Positions 50,264 through 58,668 of a stretch of DNA of 64,000 nucleotides are shown here, piece after piece. A program made the position numbers and the translations under genes. The notes beneath the pieces were generated by a model that was not told the origin of the DNA, ran no database searches, and saw only the letters and a program-made list of their open reading frames with translations. Each line of letters opens with the position of its first letter. Position 1 is the first letter of the stretch. Source of the stretch: Streptomyces muensis (lineage in GTDB: Bacteria; Actinomycetota; Actinomycetes; Streptomycetales; Streptomycetaceae); assembly GCF_021474425.1 (NCBI RefSeq), contig NZ_JAKEIP010000001.1:1-64000 (forward strand). Reading direction: 5' to 3'.

Positions 50264-51514
50264 ATGCGAGAGGCACGTGAGGGGACGCCGGTCCTGGAGC
50301 GGCTGGCGAAGCTGCGCCGGGACCCCGTGGTGGTCCAGACGCTGCGTTCGGCGGCGGCGGCGACGATCGCCTATGTCATCGCGCTGCGCCTGAGCCCCGA
50401 GGCCGCGCCGCTGACCGCGCCCCTGACCGCGCTGCTGGTCGTCCAGGTCACCTTCTACGCCACCCTCACCAACGGCATCCGCCGCGTCAACTCCGTGGTG
50501 GCCGGCGTCCTGGTGGCCATCGCCTTCAGCCTCCTGGTCGGCCTGACCTGGTGGAGCCTCGCCCTGCTGATCGTGGCTTCGCTGGCCGTCGGCCATCTGG
50601 TGCGCGTGAACGAGTACGTGCCCGAAGTGGCGATCAGCGCGATGCTGGTCCTCGGGGTCACTACCGTCGGGGACACCGCGTGGGCGCGGGTCGTGGAGAC
50701 CCTGATCGGCGCGGTGGTCGGGCTCGGCTTCAATCTGCTGCTCGCGCCGCCGGTGTGGGTGGAGGAGGCCGGTGAGTCCCTGGAGGGACTGGCGCGCAGG
50801 CTGCGGCAGTTGATGCTGCGCATCGGCGAGGAGGCCGCCGGTCGCCCCGCGTTCGAGCAGGCCGCGGCCCGGCTGCACGAGGCGCGTCGGCTCGACCACG
50901 ACATCGTCGAGGTGGACGCGGCGCTCCGGCAGGCCGAGGACAGCCTGCGGCTCAATCCGCGCGTGCGCGACAGCCTGCTGCACCGCGTGGTGCTGCGCAC
51001 GGGCCTCGACACGCTGGAGATCTGCACGGTCGTCCTGCGGGTGCTGGCGCGCACCCTGACCGACCTGGCGAAGGAACGCGAACCCGAGCCGTTGTTCGCG
51101 AAGGAGACGGGCGCGGTCCTGGAGCAGTTGCTGTCCGAGATCGCCGACGCGGTGGTCAGCTTCTCGGTGCTGGTCACCACGCATGTCAGCAGCAACGCCG
51201 ACGCGGCGGAGTCCCGGCTCGCCGCCGAGTTGCGCACGGCGGCAGGTACCCGCGACAAGCTCGCCCTGCTGCTGCGCGAGGAGGCCGAGCGCGAGGAGCG
51301 GCACTGGCAGCTGCTCGGCGCCGTGCTCACGGAGGTCAACCGCATCCTCGACGAGATGGACACCGAGCACCGCTCGCGCCGGCTGCTGGAGGAACTGGAC
51401 CGCGTCTCGCAGGAACAGCGCGCCCGGATGCCGCGGCTGAACCGGCTGCGCGAGCGGATGGGCGTTCAGGAGCAGCTGTGGAACCGGACGGGGATCGGCG
51501 GGCGTTCTTCGTGA
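50264..51514 (+). CDS. FUSC-type membrane protein
   Basis: A 416-residue protein with six hydrophobic segments in the first 175 residues (TLRSAAAATIAYVIAL; LTALLVVQVTFYATL; VNSVVAGVLVAIAFSLLVGL; and others) and a long helical cytoplasmic half with coiled-coil regions. It is of the FUSC/ArAE type, as at 37834-39075. Start uncertain: ATG 50264 has AAGGGGA 11 nt upstream. It is followed after 46 bp by a gene of unknown function on the same strand. Confidence 0.8.
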   Translation: MREAREGTPVLERLAKLRRDPVVVQTLRSAAAATIAYVIALRLSPEAAPLTAPLTALLVVQVTFYATLTNGIRRVNSVVAGVLVAIAFSLLVGLTWWSLALLIVASLAVGHLVRVNEYVPEVAISAMLVLGVTTVGDTAWARVVETLIGAVVGLGFNLLLAPPVWVEEAGESLEGLARRLRQLMLRIGEEAAGRPAFEQAAARLHEARRLDHDIVEVDAALRQAEDSLRLNPRVRDSLLHRVVLRTGLDTLEICTVVLRVLARTLTDLAKEREPEPLFAKETGAVLEQLLSEIADAVVSFSVLVTTHVSSNADAAESRLAAELRTAAGTRDKLALLLREEAEREERHWQLLGAVLTEVNRILDEMDTEHRSRRLLEELDRVSQEQRARMPRLNRLRERMGVQEQLWNRTGIGGRSS

Positions 51515-51560
51515 GGAAGCGCCGGGACGGGGCCGGCGCCTGGAGCGAGGGAGCGGGCCG

Positions 51561-52619
51561 ATGGCCGAGTCCGGCGTGCGGATCGACGGAAACACACTGC
51601 GGCTGCCGGGAGGCGTGGCGGTGCGGTTCATCCGCACACTGCGGCTGCCCGAGAAGGGCACGCATCCGCTGCCGCCGGGGCTCGGCGAGTTCCCGGTCCG
51701 CAGGGTGGCGGACTTCGCGGACACGGTTCCCGAGGCGTGGCGGGCGCGCGGCGGTGTGATGCTGCCGGTCTACCTGCGCGAGGCGATGTGGCTCAGCTTC
51801 GGAGGCACGACCGAGCCGGCCGCCTTGCAGGTCGGCGTCGGCAAGGTGTGCGCGGTCTCGGGGAAGCCGTGGAGCGACCGGCTCACCCGCAAGCCGCAGA
51901 ACTATGTCGTACTGCCCCGCCAGCCGTGGCTGGACGGCATCAACTCCGGGAAGGGCACGGTCCGCCAGTTCGTCGCGGTGCCGCTCGGGCTGGGCGCGAC
52001 CGTCGAGGGCCAGGTCACCGGCGAGGAGGTCTGGGGCGGCGTACAGCTGCAGTCCTTCGCGCTGAAGGAGCCCCAGCTGGCCGCGTGGCGCGCGGAGGAG
52101 CGGCGGCGGGCGGAGGCGGCGCGGGCGATGCCGCAGTACGGCGGCTACGGCGCCGCCATGCCCATGGCCGCGCCGCCCGCCCCGGGCGCGGTCCCGGCAC
52201 CGGCCGCCGCTCCGGCCGGCGGGACGCGCCGGGCGGCCGCGGCGATGGGCCTGGGCGTGGGCGGCTCGATGCGCCAGGAGGTCTACGAGGACGACCGGTC
52301 GCTGTCGGACTGGGCCGACACCCCGGCCGGCCGGGTCTTCGTCCATCTGGTGACGCCTCCGGAGTGGCGCCGTATCACCGGCGAGGCTCCCCCGCCGTCG
52401 CCGGTGGACCGGGCCGCGTACACCCGGGCGGGGCTGCCCTGGTTCGACTACTACGACCAGGACGCCGAGGATCTGACGCCCACGGAGACGCTGGAGGCGG
52501 TGCGGCCGGTCGGTGACTGGCTCGGCGACGACCACGAGCCGTGGCAGGCGCCGACGCCGGGCCAGGTCACACCGCTGGGGGACGCGCCGGGCAAGCCGGT
52601 GCAGGACGGGGACTGGTAG
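51561..52619 (+). CDS. Actinobacterial protein of unknown function
   Basis: A 352-residue soluble protein. A folded N-terminal domain (about 1-170; RLPGGVAVRFIRTLRLPEKGTHPLPPGLGEFPV and KPQNYVVLPRQPWLDGI) is followed by an Ala/Pro/Met-rich linker (about 180-235, APPAPGAVPAPAAAP) and an acidic C-terminal part with WFDYYDQDAEDL and many Trp/Asp/Pro residues. I recognise no family. It follows the FUSC gene and may share its transcript. Confidence 0.65.
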   Translation: MAESGVRIDGNTLRLPGGVAVRFIRTLRLPEKGTHPLPPGLGEFPVRRVADFADTVPEAWRARGGVMLPVYLREAMWLSFGGTTEPAALQVGVGKVCAVSGKPWSDRLTRKPQNYVVLPRQPWLDGINSGKGTVRQFVAVPLGLGATVEGQVTGEEVWGGVQLQSFALKEPQLAAWRAEERRRAEAARAMPQYGGYGAAMPMAAPPAPGAVPAPAAAPAGGTRRAAAAMGLGVGGSMRQEVYEDDRSLSDWADTPAGRVFVHLVTPPEWRRITGEAPPPSPVDRAAYTRAGLPWFDYYDQDAEDLTPTETLEAVRPVGDWLGDDHEPWQAPTPGQVTPLGDAPGKPVQDGDW

Positions 52620-52663
52620 CCGGCCGGAACTCCGATCAGCCCACCACACCCATTGCACCCTGC

Positions 52664-52677
52664 GCAACGCGCGTTGC
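52664..52677. promoter_or_regulatory. 14-bp palindrome upstream of the lactonase
   Basis: GCAACGCGCGTTGC is a perfect palindrome 77 bp before the lactonase start; similar TTGC-rich halves (ATTGCACC upstream, TTCTTGCGC downstream) surround it. Its form is compatible with a LacI- or GntR-type operator, but no regulator is adjacent. Confidence 0.45.
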
Positions 52678-52753
52678 CCTTCTTGCGCTCGACGGGTGAT
52701 CCACGCCAAGGTTGCTGTCGCGACCACGACGACCGACGACCTGAGGTGTGGAC

Positions 52754-53971
52754 ATGGGCAGTGGTGGGCTGAGCAGGCGCCGTTTCGTCGGCACCCTCGC
52801 GGGATCGGCCGCAGGTGTGACCCTCCCCGCGGCCACGGCGTGCGACGACGCGCCCGCCCCGCAGGACACGGCCGGCACGGCGCCCGAGGGGACCACGCCC
52901 GGGACCCGTCCGAGCGCCCAGACCGAGAGCCGCGCCCCGTCCGGCCCGCGCCCCCTCTACCTCGGCACGTACACCTCCGTCGAGGGCGGCGGCAAGGGCA
53001 TCGGGCTCGCCACGTACGACCCGGACACGGGCCGCATCACCGGCACCGGCACGATCACGGACGTCGCCGACCCCTCGTATCTGGCGCTGCACCCGAACCG
53101 CCGCACGCTGTACGCGGTCGACGAGCGGGAGGACGGCGCCGTGACCGCGGTCCGCCTCGCCGACCGCGAGATCCTGGGCAGCCGGAGCACCGGCGGGGCG
53201 GCGCCCTGCCATCTGTCGGTGCATCCGGGCGGACGCTGGCTGCTGAGCGCCAACTACGGCACCGGCAGTGTGGCCGTGCACCCGATCGACGCCTCGGGCG
53301 CGCTCGGCGAGCGCACCGACCTGGTCACGCACTCCAGTCCGGCGCCCGGCCCCGGCCAGGACGGCCCGCACGCCCACCAGTTCATCACCAGCCCCGACGG
53401 CGGCCATGTGCTCGCCGTCGACCTGGGCACCGACACGGTGTACACCTACCGTCTCGACCAGAAGGCCGGCACGCTCACCGAGGTCGCGCGGGCGCGGACG
53501 AAGCCGGGCGCGGGCCCGCGTCATCTCACCTTCCACCCGGGCGGCCGGTACGCGTATCTGGCCAACGAGGTCGACAACACGGTCGCGGTCTGCGCGTACG
53601 ACCCCGGCACGGGCCGGCTGACCGTCGGCGAGGAGCAGGAGACGGGCACGGGTCCGGGGACCAGCTATCCGGCGCAGATCGTGGTGACGCCGAACGGCCG
53701 GTTCGCCTATCTCGCCAACCGGGGCCACAACAGCCTGGCGCGCTACGCGGTGGAGGCGAAGGGCGCCCGGCTCAGGCTGCTCGACACGGTGCCGGTGTCC
53801 GGGGACTTCCCCCGGCAGATCGCCCTGTCACCGGAGGGCACGCTGCTGTTCGCGGCGAACCAGCGGTCGAGCACCGTGAGCGTCTTCCTCGTCGACGACG
53901 AGTCCGGTGAACTGCGGCTCGCGGGCGAGCCGTTCGCGTCACCCGTCGCCGTCTGCGCGCTGCCGCTGTAG
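52754..53971 (+). CDS. Tat-exported lactonase-family (YbhE/Pgl-like) beta-propeller protein
   Basis: A 405-residue protein. The twin-arginine signal SRRRFVGTLAGSAAG (about 6-25) is followed by a possible lipobox-like cysteine (TACDD) and a Pro/Thr linker. The seven-bladed propeller of the lactonase/6-phosphogluconolactonase family shows repeated blades such as PSYLALHPNRRTLYAVDE, PCHLSVHPGGRWLLSANYG and PRHLTFHPGGRYAYLANE. Extracytoplasmic members may hydrolyse sugar lactones. It overlaps the convergent DUF2470 gene by 33 bp. Confidence 0.9.
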   Translation: MGSGGLSRRRFVGTLAGSAAGVTLPAATACDDAPAPQDTAGTAPEGTTPGTRPSAQTESRAPSGPRPLYLGTYTSVEGGGKGIGLATYDPDTGRITGTGTITDVADPSYLALHPNRRTLYAVDEREDGAVTAVRLADREILGSRSTGGAAPCHLSVHPGGRWLLSANYGTGSVAVHPIDASGALGERTDLVTHSSPAPGPGQDGPHAHQFITSPDGGHVLAVDLGTDTVYTYRLDQKAGTLTEVARARTKPGAGPRHLTFHPGGRYAYLANEVDNTVAVCAYDPGTGRLTVGEEQETGTGPGTSYPAQIVVTPNGRFAYLANRGHNSLARYAVEAKGARLRLLDTVPVSGDFPRQIALSPEGTLLFAANQRSSTVSVFLVDDESGELRLAGEPFASPVAVCALPL

Positions 53972-54664
53972 GGCGCGTGAGCAGGAGGCGGCACTGGCCT
54001 GGGCGAGCAGGACGTGCATGCGTTCGGTGAGCTGGGCGACGTCGTCGGCGGGCCGGTGGAACGGCAGTCGTACGTCGCCGTCGGAGCGGGCGCGCTCGAT
54101 GCGCAGCGTCAGTCCGTGCCGGTCGACGGCGAGGGGCTGGACGCGCACGGCGCCGTGCAGACTGTCGGGGTCGACGAGGCGGGTGAGCCGCTCGACGGCG
54201 TCCGGGTGGCAGTCGGCGAGGTGGGTGAGCAGCCGGGCCTCGGCGGTGGCCAGCGGGTCGGGTGCGGCGGCGGCGAACTCGTCGAGGCCGACGACCACGG
54301 CCCCGGACGGCTGCCGCAGCACCACGCGGGTCGCCTGGAAGGCGAGTCTGCCGTCCTCGGGGGTGAACCAGCCGGACATCCAGAGCCGGGTGCGGATCCG
54401 TTTGCGCACGGGCACGGGGGCGACGTCGGCGAACTCCAGGACGGCGGACGGCTCGCCGCGGGGCGCGCAGATCGCCGCCGTGACGAGCACGCTGTCCTCC
54501 GGCACGTCCAGCAGGACGGCGCCGTCCTCGGCCACCGTGTGCGCGCCGACGAGTTCCTCCCGGCAGCTCTCCGCGGTCACCCCGCAGGACCACGCACCGG
54601 CGAGCACCGACCGGGCTCGTTCCGCCGCGGAAGGTGCCGCCGTCCAGGCTTGGCTGTCACCCAT
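53939..54664 (-). CDS. DUF2470 protein under a likely iron box
   Basis: A 241-residue protein with the C-terminal DUF2470 domain (about 140-235, AEARLLTHLADCHPDAVERLTRL), a module that follows split-barrel domains in HugZ-type heme oxygenases; the first 120 residues could be a divergent split barrel (VLVTAAICAPRGEPSAVLEFADVAPVPVRKRIR). A heme- or iron-related role is suggested by an iron box overlapping its promoter. AAGGAGG 7 nt before ATG 54664. Confidence 0.8.
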   Translation of the reverse strand: MGDSQAWTAAPSAAERARSVLAGAWSCGVTAESCREELVGAHTVAEDGAVLLDVPEDSVLVTAAICAPRGEPSAVLEFADVAPVPVRKRIRTRLWMSGWFTPEDGRLAFQATRVVLRQPSGAVVVGLDEFAAAAPDPLATAEARLLTHLADCHPDAVERLTRLVDPDSLHGAVRVQPLAVDRHGLTLRIERARSDGDVRLPFHRPADDVAQLTERMHVLLAQASAASCSRALQRQRADGDG

Positions 54665-54675
54665 CCCGTTCCTCC

Positions 54676-54694
54676 TTAGGTAAGCCTTGCCTAA
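54676..54694. promoter_or_regulatory. DmdR/IdeR-type iron box
   Basis: TTAGGTAAGCCTTGCCTAA is a 19-bp dyad close to the actinomycete DtxR/IdeR/DmdR1 consensus. It lies 12 bp upstream of the DUF2470 start and overlaps its ribosome site, so iron-loaded repressor would block the gene. Confidence 0.8.
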
Positions 54695-54768
54695 CCTATC
54701 GAAGATCGAGCCGCACGCCAACCAGCCACGGCGTTCCTGTGCGATGTCTTTGCGGATGTACTCCGCGC

Positions 54769-55377
54769 TCAGGGTTCGATGACGCCCAACAGGGCGCGGG
54801 CGCACAGGTCGCGCACCTGCTCCCTGGTGAGGTCCGAGCCGCGCAGCCACTCCAGGCACACGGCCGTGGTGAACGCCAGCCAGCCCCGTACGGCGAGCCG
54901 GACATCGGGCCGCCCCTCGAAGACCGGGCCGAACTCGGGGTCCGCCGCCATCGCCGCCAGGATCTGCTTCTCCTGCGCGGCCAGCGCCCGTTGGTAGACC
55001 TTGCGCACGGCCTGGTCGCCGGCGGCGTCGGCACGGTGGAAGGCGCGATAGCCGTGGGCGTGGGCCTCGACGTACTCCAGGTAGGTGTCGAGTCCCGCGG
55101 CGAGCTGTTCGCGGACCGGGACGCCGGGCACGGCCGCCGTCATCCGCAGCATGCGCTCGCTCTCGCGCCCCACGACGGCCGCGAAGAAGTCCCGCTTCGT
55201 CGGGAAGTAGTGGTAGAGCAGCCCGCGTGAGACACCGGCGATCTCGGCGACCTGCTCGATCCACACCTCGTCGTACGGACTCTCCGAGAACAGCCGCGCC
55301 CCGACCGCGAGGAGCTGCTCACGGCGCTCCTCGGTGCTGAGCCGGCGACGCGTGCGCTCACCCTGGTCCGCGGCCAT
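54769..55377 (-). CDS. TetR family transcriptional regulator
   Basis: A 202-residue regulator with an N-terminal helix-turn-helix (about 15-60, WIEQVAEIAGVSRGLLYHYFPTKRDFFAAVV) and a C-terminal ligand domain. It is divergent from the stand-alone CYP102-like P450 gene, 109 bp away. Several TTGA/TCAA and CACGTT/AACGTG half-sites lie between, fitting repression of that P450 by a fatty-acid-like ligand sensor. Confidence 0.9.
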   Translation of the reverse strand: MAADQGERTRRRLSTEERREQLLAVGARLFSESPYDEVWIEQVAEIAGVSRGLLYHYFPTKRDFFAAVVGRESERMLRMTAAVPGVPVREQLAAGLDTYLEYVEAHAHGYRAFHRADAAGDQAVRKVYQRALAAQEKQILAAMAADPEFGPVFEGRPDVRLAVRGWLAFTTAVCLEWLRGSDLTREQVRDLCARALLGVIEP

Positions 55378-55390
55378 GCCCGCACTTTAC

Positions 55391-55460
55391 TTGACGTGGA
55401 TTCAACAGCGGGACCAGACTGAAACACGTTATTGAACTCACGTACAACGAGCTCAACGTG
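55391..55460. promoter_or_regulatory. Dyads between TetR and P450 genes
   Basis: TTGACGTGGATTCAA (55391-55405) has TTGA/TCAA ends, and CACGTT (55425-55430) pairs with AACGTG (55455-55460). These are the only strong dyads in the 108-bp divergent promoter. Confidence 0.5.
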
Positions 55461-55485
55461 TCGCTGGATCAAGGGAGATCGCGTC

Positions 55486-57012
55486 ATGGCGGAGGCAACG
55501 ACCGGATCCGGACTTCCGAAGGGATTCCGCAGCGCCGAGCAGGGCTGGCCGGAGCTGTCCCGCATCCCGCACCCGCCGCGCCGGCTCCCGCTGCTCGGCG
55601 ATGTGCTCGGCGCCAGCAGGCGGACACCGCTCCAGGACTCCCTGCGGTACGCCCGGAAGTTGGGACCGATCTTCCGGCGCAGGGCGTTCAACCGGGAGTT
55701 CGTGTTCGTGTGGGGCGCCGACCTCGCCGCCGACATGGCCGACGAGGCGCGGTTCGCCAAGCACGTGGGGCTCGGCATAGCCAATCTGCGGCCCGTGGTC
55801 GGGGACGGGCTGTTCACGGCGTTCAACCACGAGCCGAACTGGCAGTTGGCGCACGACGTACTGGCGCCCGGTTTCAGCCGGGAGGCCATGGCGGGGTACC
55901 ACCCGATGATGCTGGCCGTGGCCGACCGGCTCATGGACCACTGGGACCGCGCGGTGGTGACGGGCCGGGCGGTGGACGTGCCCGGTGACATGACCAAACT
56001 GACCCTGGAGACCATCGCGCGCACCGGGTTCGGCCATGACTTCGGTTCCTTCGAACGCTCGCGTCCGCATCCCTTCGTGACGGCGATGGTCGGCACGCTC
56101 ACCTACGCCCAGCGCCTCAACACCGTGCCGACGCCCCTGCTGATCCGGCGCGCCGCGCGACGCAACCGTGACGACATCGCCCGTCTCAACAGCACGGTGG
56201 ACGACCTGGTCCGCGCCCGTACGGCGAGCGGCGGCGGCGAGGGGGACCTGCTCGGCCGGATGCTGGAGACGGCCCACCCGGAGACCGGCGAGCGGCTGTC
56301 CCCGGAGAACGTCCGCCGGCAGGTGATCACCTTCCTGGTGGCCGGCCACGAGACCACCTCGGGCGCGCTCTCCTTCGCCCTGCACTATCTCTCCCGGCAC
56401 CCCGAGGTCGCCGAGCGCGCCCGCGCCGAGGTCGACCGTGTCTGGGGCGCCACGGCGACGCCCGGTTACGACCAGGTGGCACGGCTGCGGTATGTGCGCC
56501 GGATCCTCGACGAGTCGCTACGGCTGTGGCCGACGGCGCCCGCCTTCGCCCGGGAGGCGCGCGAGGACACCGTGCTCGGCGGGGACCATCCGATGCGGCG
56601 GGGCGCCTGGGCGCTGGTGCTCACGGCGATGCTGCACCGTGATCCCGAGGTGTGGGGCGCGGACGCCGAGCGGTTCGATCCGGACCGTTTCGACCCACAG
56701 GCCGTACGGATGCGTCCGGCGCACACCTTCAAGCCGTTCGGGACGGGGGCGCGGGCCTGCATCGGGCGCCAGTTCGCGCTGCACGAGGCCACGCTGGTGC
56801 TGGGACTGCTGCTGCGCCGGTACGAGTTCGGGAGCGACCCGGACTATCGGCTGCGGGTGACGGAGCGGTTGACGTTGATGCCGGAGGGGTTGCGGCTGCG
56901 TCTGGAGCGGCGGTCGCCCGATGCCGCGCGGCGGCCGCCCGTCTCCGCGTCCGGGACCGTCGAGGGCGCGCCGTCAGACGTCCGCTGTCCAGTGCACCGG
57001 GCGGCGAACTGA
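55486..57012 (+). CDS. Stand-alone CYP102-like cytochrome P450 heme protein
   Basis: A 508-residue P450 related over its whole length to the heme domain of the CYP102-type fusion at 44108-47284 (shared [13 protein letters not shown]-like and GFG-DFGSFER segments). Motifs are AGHETTSG (287-294), DESLRLW (ExxR) and [12 protein letters not shown] with C425. It has no reductase domain and ends after about 50 extra residues ([11 protein letters not shown]), so it needs an external redox partner. ATG 55486 has AGGGAG 8 nt upstream. 39 bp overlap with a convergent gene. Confidence 0.9.
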   Translation: MAEATTGSGLPKGFRSAEQGWPELSRIPHPPRRLPLLGDVLGASRRTPLQDSLRYARKLGPIFRRRAFNREFVFVWGADLAADMADEARFAKHVGLGIANLRPVVGDGLFTAFNHEPNWQLAHDVLAPGFSREAMAGYHPMMLAVADRLMDHWDRAVVTGRAVDVPGDMTKLTLETIARTGFGHDFGSFERSRPHPFVTAMVGTLTYAQRLNTVPTPLLIRRAARRNRDDIARLNSTVDDLVRARTASGGGEGDLLGRMLETAHPETGERLSPENVRRQVITFLVAGHETTSGALSFALHYLSRHPEVAERARAEVDRVWGATATPGYDQVARLRYVRRILDESLRLWPTAPAFAREAREDTVLGGDHPMRRGAWALVLTAMLHRDPEVWGADAERFDPDRFDPQAVRMRPAHTFKPFGTGARACIGRQFALHEATLVLGLLLRRYEFGSDPDYRLRVTERLTLMPEGLRLRLERRSPDAARRPPVSASGTVEGAPSDVRCPVHRAAN

Positions 57013-57816
57013 GGCGGGCAGCCGGGTGCCCGCGCCGCCACGGGCCGCGTTGAGCTGCGGCTGGGTCAGGAAGAAGGCGCCCGTCAGGTCGGCGTCCGTG
57101 AGGTCGGTGTCGCGCAGATCGGCTCCGATGAGGTCCGCCCCGCGCAGGTCGGCGCCGGTGAGGTCGGCGGCGATGAGGTAGGCCCCGCGCAGGTTCGCGC
57201 CGCGCAGGTCGGCGCCCTTGAGACGGGCGCCCATCAGGTCCGCGCCCCGGCGGTTCTTCTTGCGGCCGCCGAATCCGGCCCGGGCCAGTTCGCTGGCCTT
57301 GAGCAGCAGGACGTTGACGTCCTGGCGGTGTTCGGCCACGTCCAGTGCCGCGAGCTCGTCCGGGCTCCGGCGGGTGAGCTCCTCGGTCCGGTCCAGGATC
57401 CGCCGCAGGTCGGCGTGCAGAGGGCGGGCGGCGGGCAGGGTGAGTGCCTCGGTGAGGTACCAGAGCAGTTCGTGGAGCTGGCGGACGACCGGGAAGACGT
57501 CGAACATCCGCCGGGCGTGCTCCCGGGAGCCCGTGCGCCAGTCCTGGCCGCCGAAGGTGACCTGCGCGACCTTCTGGCCGGCGCCGAAGCAGTCGTAGAC
57601 GGTGCAGCCGGTGAATCCGGTCTGCCTCAGCCGGTCGTGGATGCCGCACCGGTGGTCGTCGCGCAGGTTGTGGCAGGGCTTCCCGGCCGCCTTGTCGACC
57701 GCGAAGTCGGCGGAGGCGGTGAAGGGCAGGGCCACACAGCACAGCCCGAAGCAGCTGGCGCAGTCGCCGCGCAGGTCGGCCCGGTCGAACATCTGATCTT
57801 GCATACCGTTCAGCAT
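56974..57816 (-). CDS. YkgJ-like cysteine-cluster plus pentapeptide-repeat protein
   Basis: A 280-residue two-part protein. The N-terminal portion has a cysteine pattern like the YkgJ metal-binding family ([41 protein letters not shown]). After a helical middle, residues about 188-250 are pentapeptide repeats ([20 protein letters not shown] onward) forming a right-handed beta-helix. Pentapeptide proteins can mimic DNA or scaffold complexes. No ribosome site is evident before either candidate ATG (57816 or 57804). Confidence 0.8.
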   Translation of the reverse strand: MLNGMQDQMFDRADLRGDCASCFGLCCVALPFTASADFAVDKAAGKPCHNLRDDHRCGIHDRLRQTGFTGCTVYDCFGAGQKVAQVTFGGQDWRTGSREHARRMFDVFPVVRQLHELLWYLTEALTLPAARPLHADLRRILDRTEELTRRSPDELAALDVAEHRQDVNVLLLKASELARAGFGGRKKNRRGADLMGARLKGADLRGANLRGAYLIAADLTGADLRGADLIGADLRDTDLTDADLTGAFFLTQPQLNAARGGAGTRLPASVRRPVHWTADV

Positions 57817-57864
57817 ACGGACCCGCAGACGGACGGATGCGTGACCTGCGCGAACAGCCGACCA

Positions 57865-57906
57865 CCGGCTACCGGATACCGGCTACCGGCTACCGGCTAC
57901 CGGCCG
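57865..57906. repeat. Heptamer tandem repeat
   Basis: Five CCGGCTA-type units plus a sixth degenerate one (one unit reads CCGGATA, the last CCGGCCG). The stop codon of the PIG-L gene lies within the array, so unit gain or loss could alter that C-terminus. Confidence 0.75.
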
Positions 57907-58640
57907 AACAGTTCGAACGCCACGGCCGGCTTCCCGCCGAACCGCTCCCCCGTCGCCTCGGCGTTCGCGGTGAGGAAGCCGCGGGCGTACGTCTCGGGGT
58001 CCTCGTCCGTCAACACCTCGATGTAGGTGCGGTGTTCGAGCAGCGAGCGCACCCCGCGCTCCAGACCCGCGGTCGCGTCCACCGCGTGCGTGGGCGTGCT
58101 GGAGCCGGCGACGGCGACCCAGCGGACGCCGTTCCACGGCTCCAGGCCCTGTGCGGACAGCTCCGGGAAGATCCAGCGGTTGCCCGCGTCGCCGGCCGCG
58201 TCCAGCGTGGCGCGGCCGACGGCCACATGGTCCGGGGTGTTCCAGGCGACGCCGCCCCAGGTGTCCCGGTGGTTGAGCGTGATCACCAGCTCGGGCCGGT
58301 GCCGGCGGATCGCGGCGGCGATGTCGCGGCGCAGGGCCAGGCCGTACTCGATCACACCGTCTGGGTGGTCGAGGAACTCCACCGCCGACACCCCGACCAC
58401 GGCGGCGCTGGCCCGCTGCTCGCGCTCCCGCAGTGGGCCGCACTTCGCGGGCTCCAGGGTGTCTATCCCGGCCTCGCCGCGGGTCGCGAGGACATAGGTG
58501 ACCTCGCGGCCCGCGTCGGTCCAGGCGGCGATGGCCGCCGAGCAGCCGTACTCGAGGTCGTCCGGGTGGGCGACTACGGCGAGCGCGCGCTGCCAGTCGT
58601 CCGGCATGGGCTTCAGCTGAGTGATCGTCGGCTCGGTCAT
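57897..58640 (-). CDS. PIG-L/LmbE-like zinc deacetylase
   Basis: A 247-residue zinc-dependent N-acetylglucosamine-type deacetylase. The metal-binding AHPDD motif is at 24-28, and the second zinc histidine region NTPDHVAVGRATL is present. Mycothiol-pathway MshB and Mca belong to this family, but this protein could act on other sugars or natural products. It is divergent in position from nothing obvious: the next minus-strand gene starts 28 bp upstream of it. Confidence 0.9.
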   Translation of the reverse strand: MTEPTITQLKPMPDDWQRALAVVAHPDDLEYGCSAAIAAWTDAGREVTYVLATRGEAGIDTLEPAKCGPLREREQRASAAVVGVSAVEFLDHPDGVIEYGLALRRDIAAAIRRHRPELVITLNHRDTWGGVAWNTPDHVAVGRATLDAAGDAGNRWIFPELSAQGLEPWNGVRWVAVAGSSTPTHAVDATAGLERGVRSLLEHRTYIEVLTDEDPETYARGFLTANAEATGERFGGKPAVAFELFGR

Positions 58641-58668
58641 GCCCGCACACTAACCGGTCACATTGACA

